From contig CAWJEE010000014.1 of assembly GCA_963841815.1 (NCBI GenBank), positions 1 through 64,000 of the forward strand: a stretch of 64,000 nucleotides of DNA. The letters run 5' to 3'. Position 1 is the stretch's first letter; the number at the start of each line of letters is the position of its first letter. The notes beneath the pieces are model-generated. The model saw only the letters and a list, made by a program, of their open reading frames with translations, had not been told where the DNA came from and searched no databases. The DNA comes from JAOUJD01 sp963841815. Its GTDB lineage: Bacteria; Pseudomonadota; Gammaproteobacteria; Burkholderiales; Burkholderiaceae_F. The position numbers and the translations under genes are program-made. Shown one piece after another: positions 9,473 through 18,899 of the stretch.

Positions 9473-9901
9473 ATGAAGAAACCATTCGTGAAGCGCCCGC
9501 GGTCGGACGAGCCCACCGGAACGCGCACCGGGCCGCGCGCCCGCGCAGCGCAGGAACGCAAGTTCACCGATCCGTACGCGAAAGCCGAACGCCCGGCCCG
9601 TGCCCCGCGCGCCGGCGGCTTCACCCGCACCGAAGGGGATGACGCCAGGCGCCCGTCGGCGCGCCCCGCCGTGATCACGCTCGACGCGGATGTTGCTCGG
9701 GTCTTCCGCGACTCCGAGACGGTCAACGAGGCATTGCGGATGGTGATGCGGCTCGCGCGCTTCGCCGGCAGTCGGCCCGCGTTCAATCGCGATCGGCCCG
9801 CGCCGGCCTTCGCCGATCGCCGTGGCCCTCCGCGAGGCGACCGGCCGGCGGAACGTCGCGCGCCGCCGCGTCCCCGGACGCCGCGCTTCAAGGAAGAGTG
9901 A
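9473..9901 (+). CDS. small Arg/Pro-rich basic protein, function unknown
   Basis: This is a 142-residue, very basic protein rich in Arg, Pro and Ala. Low-complexity basic tails (residues 1-60 and about 105-142) flank one short ordered segment, roughly residues 64-100 (ITLDADVARVFRDSETVNEALRM...), that resembles a helical motif seen in small betaproteobacterial proteins encoded beside metabolic genes. The composition suggests RNA or DNA binding, which is inference only. The start is either GTG at 9470 or ATG at 9473, and gctggag upstream is a usable ribosome site. It follows the fadD terminator, so it probably has its own promoter. Confidence 0.6.
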   Translation: MKKPFVKRPRSDEPTGTRTGPRARAAQERKFTDPYAKAERPARAPRAGGFTRTEGDDARRPSARPAVITLDADVARVFRDSETVNEALRMVMRLARFAGSRPAFNRDRPAPAFADRRGPPRGDRPAERRAPPRPRTPRFKEE

Positions 9902-9985
9902 ACGGAGCCAGCGCTGCGCCCGGCGGCGACGGCAACCGCCTGACTGTGTGAGGCGGGCGCAAGGCTTGAAAGCCAACCGGAAAGG

Positions 9986-10333
9986 TCAGGTCGCGGGCGC
10001 GCTGTCGATCGGCGGCGCGTGTTCGACCAGGTTGCGGCGCAGGCAGCGGTAGATTTCGCCGACGTCGAGCCGCTGGCCTTGCGCGGGTCGCAGGCTCACC
10101 TGCAGTTCGTCGCCGCGCGCGCGAACGGACAGGGCGGCACTGGAGGCGCCGAGGCCGCCGCTGCAGGTGCACGACTTCTGGCAGGCGGTCAGCGCGGCCA
10201 GCACGCTGCCCTGTCGACCGGCCACACGGCTCAGTTCGATCCGGACTTCGTTCTGCCTCTCCGACACGCGCATGCGCATTTGATCGCCTCCTGCCGGCAG
10301 TATCACTTCGTTTTGTGACACCTGCATTGTCAT
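9986..10333 (-). CDS. small cysteine-motif protein, function unknown
   Basis: The predicted product is about 115 residues (start MTMQVSQNEV at 10333; MQVS or MRMRVS further in are alternatives). It contains a compact cysteine motif, CQKSCTCSG, in the middle, and a C-terminal segment QRLDVGEIYRCLRRNLVEH. There is no signal peptide or membrane segment. It sits between two genes of unknown function and opposes the Arg-rich protein gene. The cysteine triplet could bind a metal or form a disulfide. I do not recognise a family. Confidence 0.5.
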   Translation of the reverse strand: MTMQVSQNEVILPAGGDQMRMRVSERQNEVRIELSRVAGRQGSVLAALTACQKSCTCSGGLGASSAALSVRARGDELQVSLRPAQGQRLDVGEIYRCLRRNLVEHAPPIDSAPAT

Positions 10334-10381
10334 CCGACGAACGTACCCGCCGAACGGCGGATTACGTTGTATCGAAGGCAA

Positions 10382-11038
10382 CTACTCCGCGGCTGCAGCG
10401 AGGCCTTTGGCGGGATTCGTGCCCAGCGCCCGCAACTGGCGATCGTGGACGCGCGACAAAGTCGCGAGTGCGACAGTTGCCCCGATCAGCGCAAGGAACA
10501 TGTCCGACTGCGTGTCCCACTGGTCGCCCTGGGTGCCGAGAAACTCGTCGGCGCCCTGTCCGAGGGAGAGCGCGGCCCACCACTCGATCAGCTCGTAGAA
10601 CGCGCTGATGGCGAGCGCCACGCAGACGCACAGGAAGGCAGTCATGCGCGCCCCGCGCACGAAGGCGCCGCGCAGCAGGATCTCGCGGGCGATCAGCGCC
10701 GGCACGAATCCCTGCACGAAGTGACCCAGCTTGTCGTAGGGATTGCGGGCCAGGCCGAACCACTCCTGCACCCAGGACCCGGCCGGCACCCGCGCGTAGG
10801 TGTAGGCCCCGCCGCCGATGAGCACCAGCCCATGCAGGAAGATCAGCACGTACAGCAGCGTGGTCAGCCGATACCGGTCGCGTGTGGCGATCAGCAGAGG
10901 GATGGCGACGAGCACAGGCAGCACTTCCATCAGCCAGGTGAGCCGGTCGTAGGGCCGCCAGCCGGAGACGACGAGCGCGATGAGCGTCGCTGCGAGCAGC
11001 GCAAGGAGCAGGGGGCGGCGTTCGCTGGACGGGGACAT
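10382..11038 (-). CDS. DUF2238 (YjdF-like) inner-membrane protein
   Basis: A 218-residue integral membrane protein with about six hydrophobic segments. The conserved YDKLGHFVQGFVPA motif, followed by the FYELIEWW motif and GDQWDTQSDM, identifies the DUF2238/YjdF family. These motifs contain His, Glu and Asp residues placed near the membrane, and the function of the family is unknown. The start ATG at 11038 gives the expected N-terminus (MSPSSERRPLLLALL). It is transcribed leftward, in line with the nucleotidyltransferase gene that precedes it 84 bases upstream. Confidence 0.85.
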   Translation of the reverse strand: MSPSSERRPLLLALLAATLIALVVSGWRPYDRLTWLMEVLPVLVAIPLLIATRDRYRLTTLLYVLIFLHGLVLIGGGAYTYARVPAGSWVQEWFGLARNPYDKLGHFVQGFVPALIAREILLRGAFVRGARMTAFLCVCVALAISAFYELIEWWAALSLGQGADEFLGTQGDQWDTQSDMFLALIGATVALATLSRVHDRQLRALGTNPAKGLAAAAE

Positions 11039-11122
11039 GGCAGTCGGGCGATGGATCGCGCCGATTATCGGGTCGTTCTGCGCATCGCCGCGATGGTTGT
11101 ACGCAAGGACGAGAAGCTTGGC

Positions 11123-11890
11123 TCAGGCCGGCGGTGCATCGGCGGCCAGGCGGCGCCGCAGATCGTCCGCGAGTTGCGGCGCGCGCTCGCGTAGCGCCTG
11201 CTCGTCGGCGACAAAGGCATAGCGGGCGAGCAAGGCACGCGCGTCCTCGGGCAACTGGGTCTCGACGTAGCGCCAGTTGAAGTCGAACCGGTCGGGGCGA
11301 TGCTCGATGCCGAGGACTTCGAGGAGCGCGCGCAGCAGCCCCTGGTAGAAGCCGAGGGCTTCGAGGGGCCGTCCGCGCGCCAGTTCCTTGTCCACCAGCA
11401 TGGCGAATATCGGGACCGAGCCCTGCAGCTGTCTCCAGCGCTTCGCGCGGCGCTCGGCCAGCGCCGGACGGTCGACGGCGCGCGCGCGGATCTTCGACGT
11501 GCGGTCGAAGTAGACCAGCGGATCGCCGTGCCGCTCGCGTTCGAGAAACGGTTCGACGCCGGATTCGCTCGCCACGACGCAGTCGATGGCGAAAAAGCGC
11601 GGGGCGTCCGCGAGGAAGTAGAAGCGCTGTGCGGTCTGCGGGAACGGCGGTGGATCGACGCGCCAGGTGTGCGCGATGGAGTGCGGCGACAGCGCCGACT
11701 CGACGGCGTCAAAGGCGGCGTCGGCGGACGACAGCGGCGCAACGATGACGAGGTCGATGTCCGAGAAAGCGTCGAGCCGCCCGGTCGCCGCCGACCCGCC
11801 TTCGAAGCAGGCGCGGACATCGGTCACCGGCAACAGGTGCGCGATGACCGCTTCAATGATGGTGCGACGGTAGTTGGCAGCGTTCAACAC
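11123..11890 (-). CDS. nucleotidyltransferase domain protein
   Basis: This 255-residue protein has the pol-beta-superfamily signature GGSAATGR followed by DAFSDIDLVIV near residue 31-50, that is the GS motif and the metal-binding DxD pair. An alpha-helical C-terminal half (LLRALLEVLGIEHRPDRFDFNWRY) resembles substrate-binding regions of aminoglycoside or small-molecule nucleotidyltransferases and DUF4037-like proteins. It is soluble. The target is unknown; there is no adjacent HEPN partner, which argues against a classic MNT/HEPN toxin pair. It may share a transcript with the downstream DUF2238 gene. Confidence 0.75.
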   Translation of the reverse strand: MLNAANYRRTIIEAVIAHLLPVTDVRACFEGGSAATGRLDAFSDIDLVIVAPLSSADAAFDAVESALSPHSIAHTWRVDPPPFPQTAQRFYFLADAPRFFAIDCVVASESGVEPFLERERHGDPLVYFDRTSKIRARAVDRPALAERRAKRWRQLQGSVPIFAMLVDKELARGRPLEALGFYQGLLRALLEVLGIEHRPDRFDFNWRYVETQLPEDARALLARYAFVADEQALRERAPQLADDLRRRLAADAPPA

Positions 11891-11923
11891 ACAGCCCGCT
11901 TCACCGAGGCGCCTGTCGATCGC

Positions 11924-12916
11924 TCAGTCGACCTTCGCGTTCGAGAACTTCACCACTCGGGCCCACTTGTCGCTCTCGGCCTTGACGAAGGCGGCGAACT
12001 GGTCCGGCGTGTTCCCGCCCGGCTCGGCGCCCTGCGCCACGAAGCGCTCGCGGACTTCCGGCACCGCCAGCGCCTTGGCCACGTCGGCCTGGATCTTCTC
12101 GACGACGGCGCGCGGCGTGCCGGCGGGAGCGAACAGGCCGAACCAGGAACTCGCATCGAAGTCCTTCAGGTTGGCCGCCTGCTCGACGGTCGGAATGCCG
12201 GGCAATGCGGGGGAGGGATTCTTCGACGTCACGGCGAGCGCCTTGAGGCGGCCACTCTTGATGTGCGGGAGCGCGGAGGGCAGGTTGTCGAACATCACGT
12301 TCATGTTGCCGGCGATCAGGTCCGTTATGGCTGGCGCGGAGCCGCGATACGGGAAGTGGACCATGTAGATCCCCGTGACGGTCTTGAAGAGTTCGCCGGA
12401 CAGGTGGATCGACGTGCCGTTTCCGCTCGAGGCCATGTTGAGCTTGCCGGGATTGGCCTTCGCGTATGCGATGAACTCCGGAACCGAATTCACCGGCAGC
12501 TTGGGATTGATCACCATCACGTTCGGCACCGCCGCGCAGAGCGTGACGGGAACGAAGTCCTTCACTGGATCGAACGGCATCTTCTGTCCGTTGTGCGCGA
12601 ACAGGGCGGCATTGATCGCATGCGTGCCGACGGTGCCCATCAGCACCGTGTAGCCGTCTGCCGTACTCTTGGCGACGGCGTCTGCGCCGATGTTGCCGCC
12701 GGCGCCGGCCCGGTTGTCGATGACGACCGGCTGCCCCCACATCTTCTGCAGTTCCGCACCGAGCGAGCGAGCGACGATGTCGGTCGTGCCGCCCGGGGGG
12801 AACGGCACGACGATCCGGACCGGCTTCGTCGGCCACGCCTGCGCGTGGACGGGCGCGACGGCGCCAAAGGCACAAGCGACCACGAAAGCCGCGAAGGCAC
12901 GGCGCTGCATATTCAT
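11924..12916 (-). CDS. Bug-family tripartite tricarboxylate transporter substrate-binding protein
   Basis: A 330-residue exported solute-binding protein. The signal peptide MNMQRRAFAAFVVACAFG...VHAQA is followed by the Bug hallmark segment WPTKPVRIVVPFPPGGTTD and, later, VVIDNRAGAGGNIGA, both of which line the carboxylate-binding cleft. I chose the ATG at 12916 because ggaga lies just upstream; an ATG at 12928 overlaps that site. The TctA and TctB membrane subunits are not adjacent, so this is an orphan receptor, as is very common in Burkholderiales. The ligand is probably an organic acid but is not predictable. It is divergent from glpK with 104 bases between them. Confidence 0.92.
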   Translation of the reverse strand: MNMQRRAFAAFVVACAFGAVAPVHAQAWPTKPVRIVVPFPPGGTTDIVARSLGAELQKMWGQPVVIDNRAGAGGNIGADAVAKSTADGYTVLMGTVGTHAINAALFAHNGQKMPFDPVKDFVPVTLCAAVPNVMVINPKLPVNSVPEFIAYAKANPGKLNMASSGNGTSIHLSGELFKTVTGIYMVHFPYRGSAPAITDLIAGNMNVMFDNLPSALPHIKSGRLKALAVTSKNPSPALPGIPTVEQAANLKDFDASSWFGLFAPAGTPRAVVEKIQADVAKALAVPEVRERFVAQGAEPGGNTPDQFAAFVKAESDKWARVVKFSNAKVD

Positions 12917-13020
12917 GATGTCTCCCAAGAGTTTTGCTTTGTGAACCGGGGCAAGTCTGCCAACGGCGCAGTCGTTCGTCTATGCTGGCTGCAGCAAAGG
13001 CACGGTCCCCAGAGAAGAAC

Positions 13021-14509
13021 ATGTCGAAGTATGTGCTGGCGCTGGACCAGGGCACCACCAGCTCCCGCGCCATTGTTTTCGACCGTCGCGGCTCCCTCGT
13101 CGCCACGGCCCAGAAGGAGTTCCAGCAGATCTTCCCCAGGCCCGGCTGGGTCGAGCACGATGCGGCAGAGATCTGGTCGACGCAGCTCGAGTGCGCGCGG
13201 TCCGCGCTCAGGCAGGCCGGCGCGAACTCGTCCGACATCACGGCAATCGGAGTGACCAACCAGCGCGAAACCGTCGTGCTGTGGGACCGCACGACCGGGG
13301 CTCCGGTGGCGAACGCCATCGTCTGGCAGGACCGGCGGACTGCGGAGCGATGCGCCGAACTGCGTGCGACGGGCGCCGAGGAGAGGGTCCGGGCGAAGAC
13401 GGGTCTCGTTATCGATCCGTATTTCTCCGCGACCAAGCTGGCGTGGCTGCTCGATCACGTGCCCGGCGCGCGCGCACGCGCGGAGCGCGGCGAGCTCGTG
13501 TTCGGGACTGTCGACAGCTGGTTGATCTGGAACCTCACCGGCGGGGCGGAACACGTCACCGACGTCAGCAATGCCTCGCGCACGCTGCTGTTCAACCTCG
13601 CGACACTCCAGTGGGACGACGAACTGCTCGAGTTGTTCGGAATCCCGCGCAACGTGCTGCCAAGGGTTTCAGCTTCGAGCGAGGTCGTTGGCGTGACCGC
13701 CTTGTTCGGCGGAGAGATTCCCATCGCCGGCAACGCCGGCGACCAGCAGGCCGCGACCTTCGGCCAGGCGTGCTTCTCGGCCCGGCATGGCGAAGAACAC
13801 CTATGGCACCGGAGCCTTCATGCTGATGAACGTGGGCGCGTCGCCGCAGGCGTCGGACAACCGCTTGCTGGCGACCGCGGGCTGGACACTGGGCAGCGGC
13901 GCTCCGGCATTCATGCTGGAGGGAAGCGTGTTCGTCGCCGGTGCGGTCGTGCAGTGGCTGCGCGACGGACTGGCCCTGTTCGCCCGGTCCGACGACGTCG
14001 AGGCGCTCGCACGCCAGGTGCCGGACGCGGCCGGCGTATTGCTCGTGCCCGCGTTCGTGGGACTGGGGGCGCCGCACTGGGATGCCGATGCCCGCGGCAC
14101 GATCGTCGGCCTCACGCGCGGAACGACCAAGGCCCACGTGGCGCGCGCGGCGCTGGAGTCGATCGCTTTCCAGTCGTACGACGTGCTCGAAGCCATGCAG
14201 CGTGACGCCGCCCAGCCGTTGACCGAGCTTCGGGTCGACGGCGGCGCCGCGCGCAACGACCTGCTGATGCAGTTCCAGGCCGACGTGATGGGCGTGCCGG
14301 TCGTGCGTCCGGTCGTCACCGAAACCACGGCGCTTGGCGCGGCCTACCTCGCGGGACTCGCGACCGGGTTCTGGGCCGGAACCGACGAGATCGCGGCGCT
14401 CTGGAAGGCGGAACGCCGGTTCGAGCCGGCGATGAACAGCGACCAGCGCGGCGCGAAGGTGGAGGAGTGGCGTCGCGCGGTGGAACGCTCGCGCCGGTGG
14501 GCATCATGA
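13021..14509 (+). CDS. glpK: glycerol kinase (one frameshift)
   Basis: GlpK phosphorylates glycerol to sn-glycerol-3-phosphate. The N-terminal FGGY domain starts MSKYVLALDQGTTSSRAI and contains GVTNQRETVVLWD and WQDRRT; the C-terminal part resumes in the +1 frame with MAKNTYGTGAFMLMNVG and carries GLGAPHWDADARG and VDGGAARNDLLMQFQAD. Removing one base near 13779 in the ggccc run restores CFSPGMAKNTYG, giving about 495 residues, the normal length. The single indel is probably a sequence error. The stop TGA overlaps the glpD ATG (ATGA), so the two form a translationally coupled glycerol-catabolic operon. Confidence 0.92.
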
Positions 14510-15963
14510 CCGGTCCCGGCGTCATCCAGCGCGAGCAGCTCGTCGGCCAGCTGCGCGACGCGCGTCCGTGGGACGTCCTCGTCATCGGCGGCGGTGCCAC
14601 CGGACTCGGCATCGCGGTGGATGCCGCGGCGCGCGGCTATCGCACCGCCCTGATCGAAGCGCGCGACTTCTCGAGCGGCACGTCGAGCCGCAGCACGAAG
14701 CTCGTGCACGGCGGCGTGCGCTATCTCGCGCAGGGCAACGTGAAGCTCGTCCGCGAGGCGCTGGCCGAGCGTGCGCTGCTGCTTGCCAATGCGCCCGAGC
14801 TCGTGCACCCGCTCGAGTTCATCGTGCCGTGCTATCGGCTGTTCGAGCGCGAGTTCATGCGCATCGGGCTCGGCATGTACGACGCCCTGGCCGGGCGGCG
14901 CGGCATCGGCGCGACCCGATGGCTTTCCAGCGCGCAGACGCGCGAGCACTTGCCCGGTGTGCGCAGCCAGGGACTCCAGGGTGGTGTTGCGTACTGGGAC
15001 GGGCAGTTCGACGATGCCCGCCTCGCCATCGCGCTGATGCGCACTGCGATCGGACTCGGCGCCACCGTGCTGAACTACGTGCGCGTCGAGCAGATCGCGC
15101 TCGACGGCAACCGCGTGCAGCGTGTCGTCGCGGTCGACGACGAGTCCGGTGAACGGTTCGAACTGCGGGCAAAGGCGGTGTTCAACGCCGCCGGCGTCTG
15201 GGTCGATGCGATCCGTCGTCTCGCGGACGGCAACGCAACGCCACTCATCACGGTCAGCCGCGGCTCGCACATCGTGCTCGACCGCCGTTTCATGCCGGGC
15301 GAGTCGGGCTTGATGATTCCGAAGACGCCCGACGGTCGCGTGCTGTTCGGCATTCCCTGGCACGGGCGGCTCATCGTCGGCACCACCGACGTCCCGGTCG
15401 ACGGCCCGGCGTGGGATCCGAAGCCGTCGGAAAGCGAGATCGAGTTCATCCTCGAGACGGCGCGTGGGTACCTGTCGACGCCGCCCTCGCGCGCCGACGT
15501 GCTGTCGGCCTTCGCCGGGCTGCGGCCGCTGTTCTCGCCGGGCGCGCACGGGGCCACGAAGACGATCTCCCGCGAGCACGCGATCGTCATCGAGCACGGC
15601 AACCTGCTGACCGTAACCGGCGGCAAGTGGACGACGTACCGCCGCATGGCGCTCGACGCTTTGGCGCAGGCGACGCGCCGCGGGCTGCTCGACGAGCGGC
15701 CCTGCACCACCGAGAACCTCCGCCTGGCCATCGATCCGAGTCTCGAGACCGCGCATCGGGCGGCGGAGTCGTCGGCCGCGCGCGGCGATGCGGCGGGTCT
15801 GCAGGCGTACTTGCACCTCGCGGTCGAGCGGGAACAGGCGCGTCGGGCGGACGATCTCCTCGCGCGCCGGCTGCGCGTCGGACTGCTGCAGGACGGCTTG
15901 ATGGAGCGGCTGCTTCCCGCCGCGACGGCGGCGCTGGGCGGCGCCCTTCCGTTACCCCGCTGA
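14506..15963 (+). CDS. glpD: aerobic glycerol-3-phosphate dehydrogenase
   Basis: A 485-residue FAD enzyme of the inner membrane that oxidises glycerol-3-phosphate to dihydroxyacetone phosphate and feeds electrons to ubiquinone. The dinucleotide-binding motif DVLVIGGGATGLGIAVDAA lies near residue 23, followed by RDFSSGTSSRSTKLVHGGVRYL, the GlpD signature. The C-terminal region retains TVTGGKWTTYRRMA. The start at 14506 overlaps the glpK stop by four bases. Together with GlpK it converts glycerol into a glycolytic intermediate; no glpF or glpR is seen here. Confidence 0.93.
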   Translation: MTGPGVIQREQLVGQLRDARPWDVLVIGGGATGLGIAVDAAARGYRTALIEARDFSSGTSSRSTKLVHGGVRYLAQGNVKLVREALAERALLLANAPELVHPLEFIVPCYRLFEREFMRIGLGMYDALAGRRGIGATRWLSSAQTREHLPGVRSQGLQGGVAYWDGQFDDARLAIALMRTAIGLGATVLNYVRVEQIALDGNRVQRVVAVDDESGERFELRAKAVFNAAGVWVDAIRRLADGNATPLITVSRGSHIVLDRRFMPGESGLMIPKTPDGRVLFGIPWHGRLIVGTTDVPVDGPAWDPKPSESEIEFILETARGYLSTPPSRADVLSAFAGLRPLFSPGAHGATKTISREHAIVIEHGNLLTVTGGKWTTYRRMALDALAQATRRGLLDERPCTTENLRLAIDPSLETAHRAAESSAARGDAAGLQAYLHLAVEREQARRADDLLARRLRVGLLQDGLMERLLPAATAALGGALPLPR

Positions 15964-15983
15964 TCAGCGAGAAGAACCAAAAA

Positions 15984-16010
15984 AAAGGCCGCTCCGAAGA
16001 GCGGCCTTTC
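15984..16010. terminator. bidirectional intrinsic terminator between glpD and porin
   Basis: A stem aaaggccgctc / gagcggccttt with loop cgaa has an A-run on its left and T residues on its right. It lies between the convergent glpD stop (15963) and the porin stop (16037) and can serve both strands. Confidence 0.85.
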
Positions 16011-16036
16011 ACAGTACAGCTGACTGTTCTTGTTGA

Positions 16037-17179
16037 TTAGAACAGGTGACGGACACCGACGTGCCAGTTGCTTGGAATTGGCATTGTTTTCGAGCAGCGT
16101 GCCGTTCGCGTTGCGCGAAGCATAGCTCGCGTACAGGTTCGTGCGGCGCGACAGGTTGTACGTGGTGCCGAAGGCCCACACGTCGTAGTCAGGCTCGAAG
16201 TTGGTGCGGGTGGCACCCGTGACGACCGTCTTGCCGCTGGCGTTGAAGGCCTGATACGACCCGAACAACTTCCACGCGGGAGTAGGCCGTCCAGGTGGCG
16301 CCGAGCAGATAGGATTTTGCATCGAAGTTCTGCAGGCCGGTCGGCAACAGGATGAACGAACCCGTACCACCCGTCGACGGGCAGCCGATGAAGGCGATGT
16401 TGCGACTGGTCAGCCCAGGCGGCGTGCAGGCGGAAGGAGGCGATGTCCCACGTGCCGCCGATCTGCAGGTGTTTCTGGTCCGGAAGGCTAGCGCGTTCGA
16501 GTTATTCACGACGTCATAGGTGATGGCCGCGAAGAAGGGGCCGCTCGCCCAGTTCGCGCCGAAGACCGTCGCTTTGGTGTTGGTGCCGCTCGGTGCAGTT
16601 TCGGCGCCATCGATGCGCGTCGAGTAGCCGAGACCGGCCTTGAAGCCGGCAAAGGTCGGCGACACATAGGCGACGGCGTTGTCCACGCGCAGCGCGTTCA
16701 TCGAGAGGAAGGTGTTGCTCGGCGCCCGCGAGGCCGAAGCCGGTCAAGAACGGGTCGACGCGACCGATCATGTCGAAGTCACCGGTGCCCGACGAGAACG
16801 TGGCCAGACGGCCAGCGACCACGGAGCCCCAGCCACCGGACAGACCGGCGTAGGCCTGGCGACCGAACAGACGCCCGCCTTGCCCACTCGTGCCAGAGTC
16901 GATGTTGAATCCGGCTTCGAGGGCGAAGATCGCGCTCAGTCCGCCGCCCAGCGCCTCGGTTCCGCGGACGCCCCAGCGGTTGCCCGACTGGTGGCCGCCG
17001 TTGATCGCATTCACGCTCTCCTGCTGAACGCTCGGTGCGGCCGTCGTGCCGACGTTGGTCGGCCCCTGTTGCCACATGTAGTTGACGTCGAGGATGCCGT
17101 ACATCGTCACGTTCGACTGTGCGACTGCGGCGCCAGAGAAGGCGCCAACTACGGCGAGTGCGATGAGACTTTTTTTCAT
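16037..17179 (-). pseudogene. general porin (Gram-negative porin family), at least five frameshifts
   Basis: The N-terminus MKKSLIALAVVGAFSGAAVAQ is a classic signal peptide followed by SNVTMYGILDVNYMW, the first strand of a Burkholderiales trimeric porin. Further porin segments appear in other frames: NALRVDNAVAYVSPTFAGFKAGLGY, LQIGGTWDIASFRLHAAW, SYLLGATWTAYSR and FGTTYNLSRRTNLYASY. The true C-terminus WHVGVRHLF with stop at 16037-16039 ends in the Phe required for barrel assembly. One clear indel is an extra base near 16717. The intact gene would encode about 380 residues. Multiple indels in one gene could be poor sequence or a decayed gene. The product would form passive diffusion channels in the outer membrane. 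Confidence 0.8.
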
Positions 17180-17358
17180 TCGAAGCTCTCCTAGCTAGTG
17201 TTGGGAATTCTTGTTCGCGGCGGCCGCCGCGCCTTGAATCACTTCCCCGGAGGAAGTTGACGAGGATTGTTCCATCCGTCCCGGGACAAGGCAAAGAATC
17301 GAGTTGAAAAGCCTCACAAATCTCCCTCGGTCCGTTGCTGTGGGGCAACAAACGAAAA

Positions 17359-17379
17359 CGGGGCGCCGAAGCGCCCCGC
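17359..17379 (-). terminator. intrinsic terminator of the second porin gene
   Basis: A stem ggggcgc / gcgcccc (17360-17366 and 17371-17377) with loop cgaa is followed, read on the minus strand, by gttttcgttt. It lies 20 bases beyond the stop codon of the porin gene at 17399. Confidence 0.75.
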
Positions 17380-17398
17380 TCTTTCACAATGCGGAAGA

Positions 17399-18769
17399 CT
17401 AGAACGAGTGCCGCATGCCCAGCTGCAGGGCGCTCGCATCTTCGCCGGCACCGGTCGTCCAGCCGGTCGTGTAGCCGGCCGAGGACAGGCTCATGCGCGA
17501 CTGGTCGCTGTTCTTCATGAACGCCGCGACGGCGTACAGCGCGGTGCGACGCGAGAAGTTGTAGAAGTACGCGGCGCCGAAGTGCGATGCGGAGGCGTCC
17601 TGCGTGGCCCAGGCGCTGCGCGCCTTGTCCTTCCCGTAGTTGTACACGCCGTACAGCACGTGGTTGCCGATCGTCCACGACGCGCCCAGGTGATAGGCGT
17701 CGGAATCCGTCGGGCCGGCGAAGCCGCGCATCAGGTCCATGTCGTGCGGATGAAGGTTGAGGCCGCCGAGGATGCCGGTGATCGCCGTCAGGTTGCCGCC
17801 GGTGGACACGATCAGGTTCTGGATATCCGCGGGCGTCAGGACCGGGTTCTCGTTTTCACGATGGTTCCACTGGGCGTAGACCTTGACGTTGCCGAAGCGA
17901 ACCAGCCACCGAGGTTGAGCTGCTCGAGACCCGTCTTCTGCGTCGGCGTGCCGGCCGCCTGCGTGGCGTACGGGACGACGTTGGTGCGGTTGTAGCCGAG
18001 GCCCACACCCCAGTTCGAGGTGTTGTACTGCACGTTGGCGCCCATGAAGTCGTCGCCGTCCGTCGGCGGCGTTACGCGCTCGGTGCGGAGTCCTTCGGAG
18101 CCGCCGAAACCGTACATCAGCGAGAGGGTGAAGCCCTTCAGTTCGGCCCGGTACTGCAACGCGTTGTTGGCTCGGATCTGCGGCGTGTTGTATCCCTGAC
18201 CGAACTGCAGCGCGGTCTGGTCGCCCAGCACCGAGTACTTGTTGATGATTTCGTAGCCCGGCGTGTACTGGCGGCCGCCGATGACGGCGCCGTACGGGGT
18301 CACCAGACCCGCATAGGCCTGGCGATCGAACAGCGCGGCGGCAGAGTTCACTGTAGTGATGCGACTGCAGCAGAGCGTTGTTGACTGCGTTCATCCCGCC
18401 GACCACGGCCGGAGCGAGCGACGGGGGCAGCGGAGTGACCAGCTTGACCCCCGGGCACACGGCGGTCGCGGTCGATCCCGCCGGACGGCACCAATAGACC
18501 GAATCGTTGTTGGTCACGCTGCCGGTGTCGATGCTGAACCGGCTTTCCAGTGTGAAGACCGCGCTGTACCCGCCACCGAGCACCTCCGTGCCGCGGATGC
18601 CCCAGCGCGAACCCTGCGAAATGCCGCTCGCGATGCGCGTCGAGCTCAAGTTGCCGACATCGAGGTACTCCACGCCGACGTCGACGATGCCGTAGAGGGT
18701 TACGCTCGACTGTGCAAAGGCGGTCGGGAACGCGAACGCGAGCGCGACGGCCAACAAGCTCTTACGCAT
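17399..18769 (-). pseudogene. second general porin, at least two frameshifts
   Basis: This porin paralogue starts MRKSLLAVALAFAFPTAFAQ then SSVTLYGIVDVGVEYLD. The constriction-loop style segment RQAYAGLVTPYGAVIGGRQY and strands such as FTLSLMYGFGG appear in a second frame between about 18355 and 17905; the remaining strands and the proper C-terminus ASALQLGMRHSF are back in the first frame. One base too many near 18358 and one too few near 17905 explain this. The repaired protein is about 456 residues, somewhat long for the family because of an extended N-terminal loop (DSVYWCRPAGSTATAVC, with a probable disulfide). It is separated from the first porin by its own terminator, so the two are probably independently transcribed. 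Confidence 0.8.
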
Positions 18770-18899
18770 GGGGTGTCTCTCCTGGCTCTTTTGGTTTTCG
18801 ACGCGGGTTTGCCCGCGAACGGTGCGAGAATAGCTCCGTCATTCCGATGAGCGTTGGAGCGGACACAGAAGCCTCTTCGACGCGTCAGTTTTCCGCAAC

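Noticed and set aside
8219..9976. 585-residue minus-strand open frame across fadD
   Set aside because: It runs across fadD, its terminator and the next gene on the opposite strand, and shows no domain or ribosome site.
11123..11890. Toxin-antitoxin (MNT/HEPN) pair
   Set aside because: The nucleotidyltransferase is too long for a minimal MNT and the neighbour is a membrane protein, not a HEPN protein.
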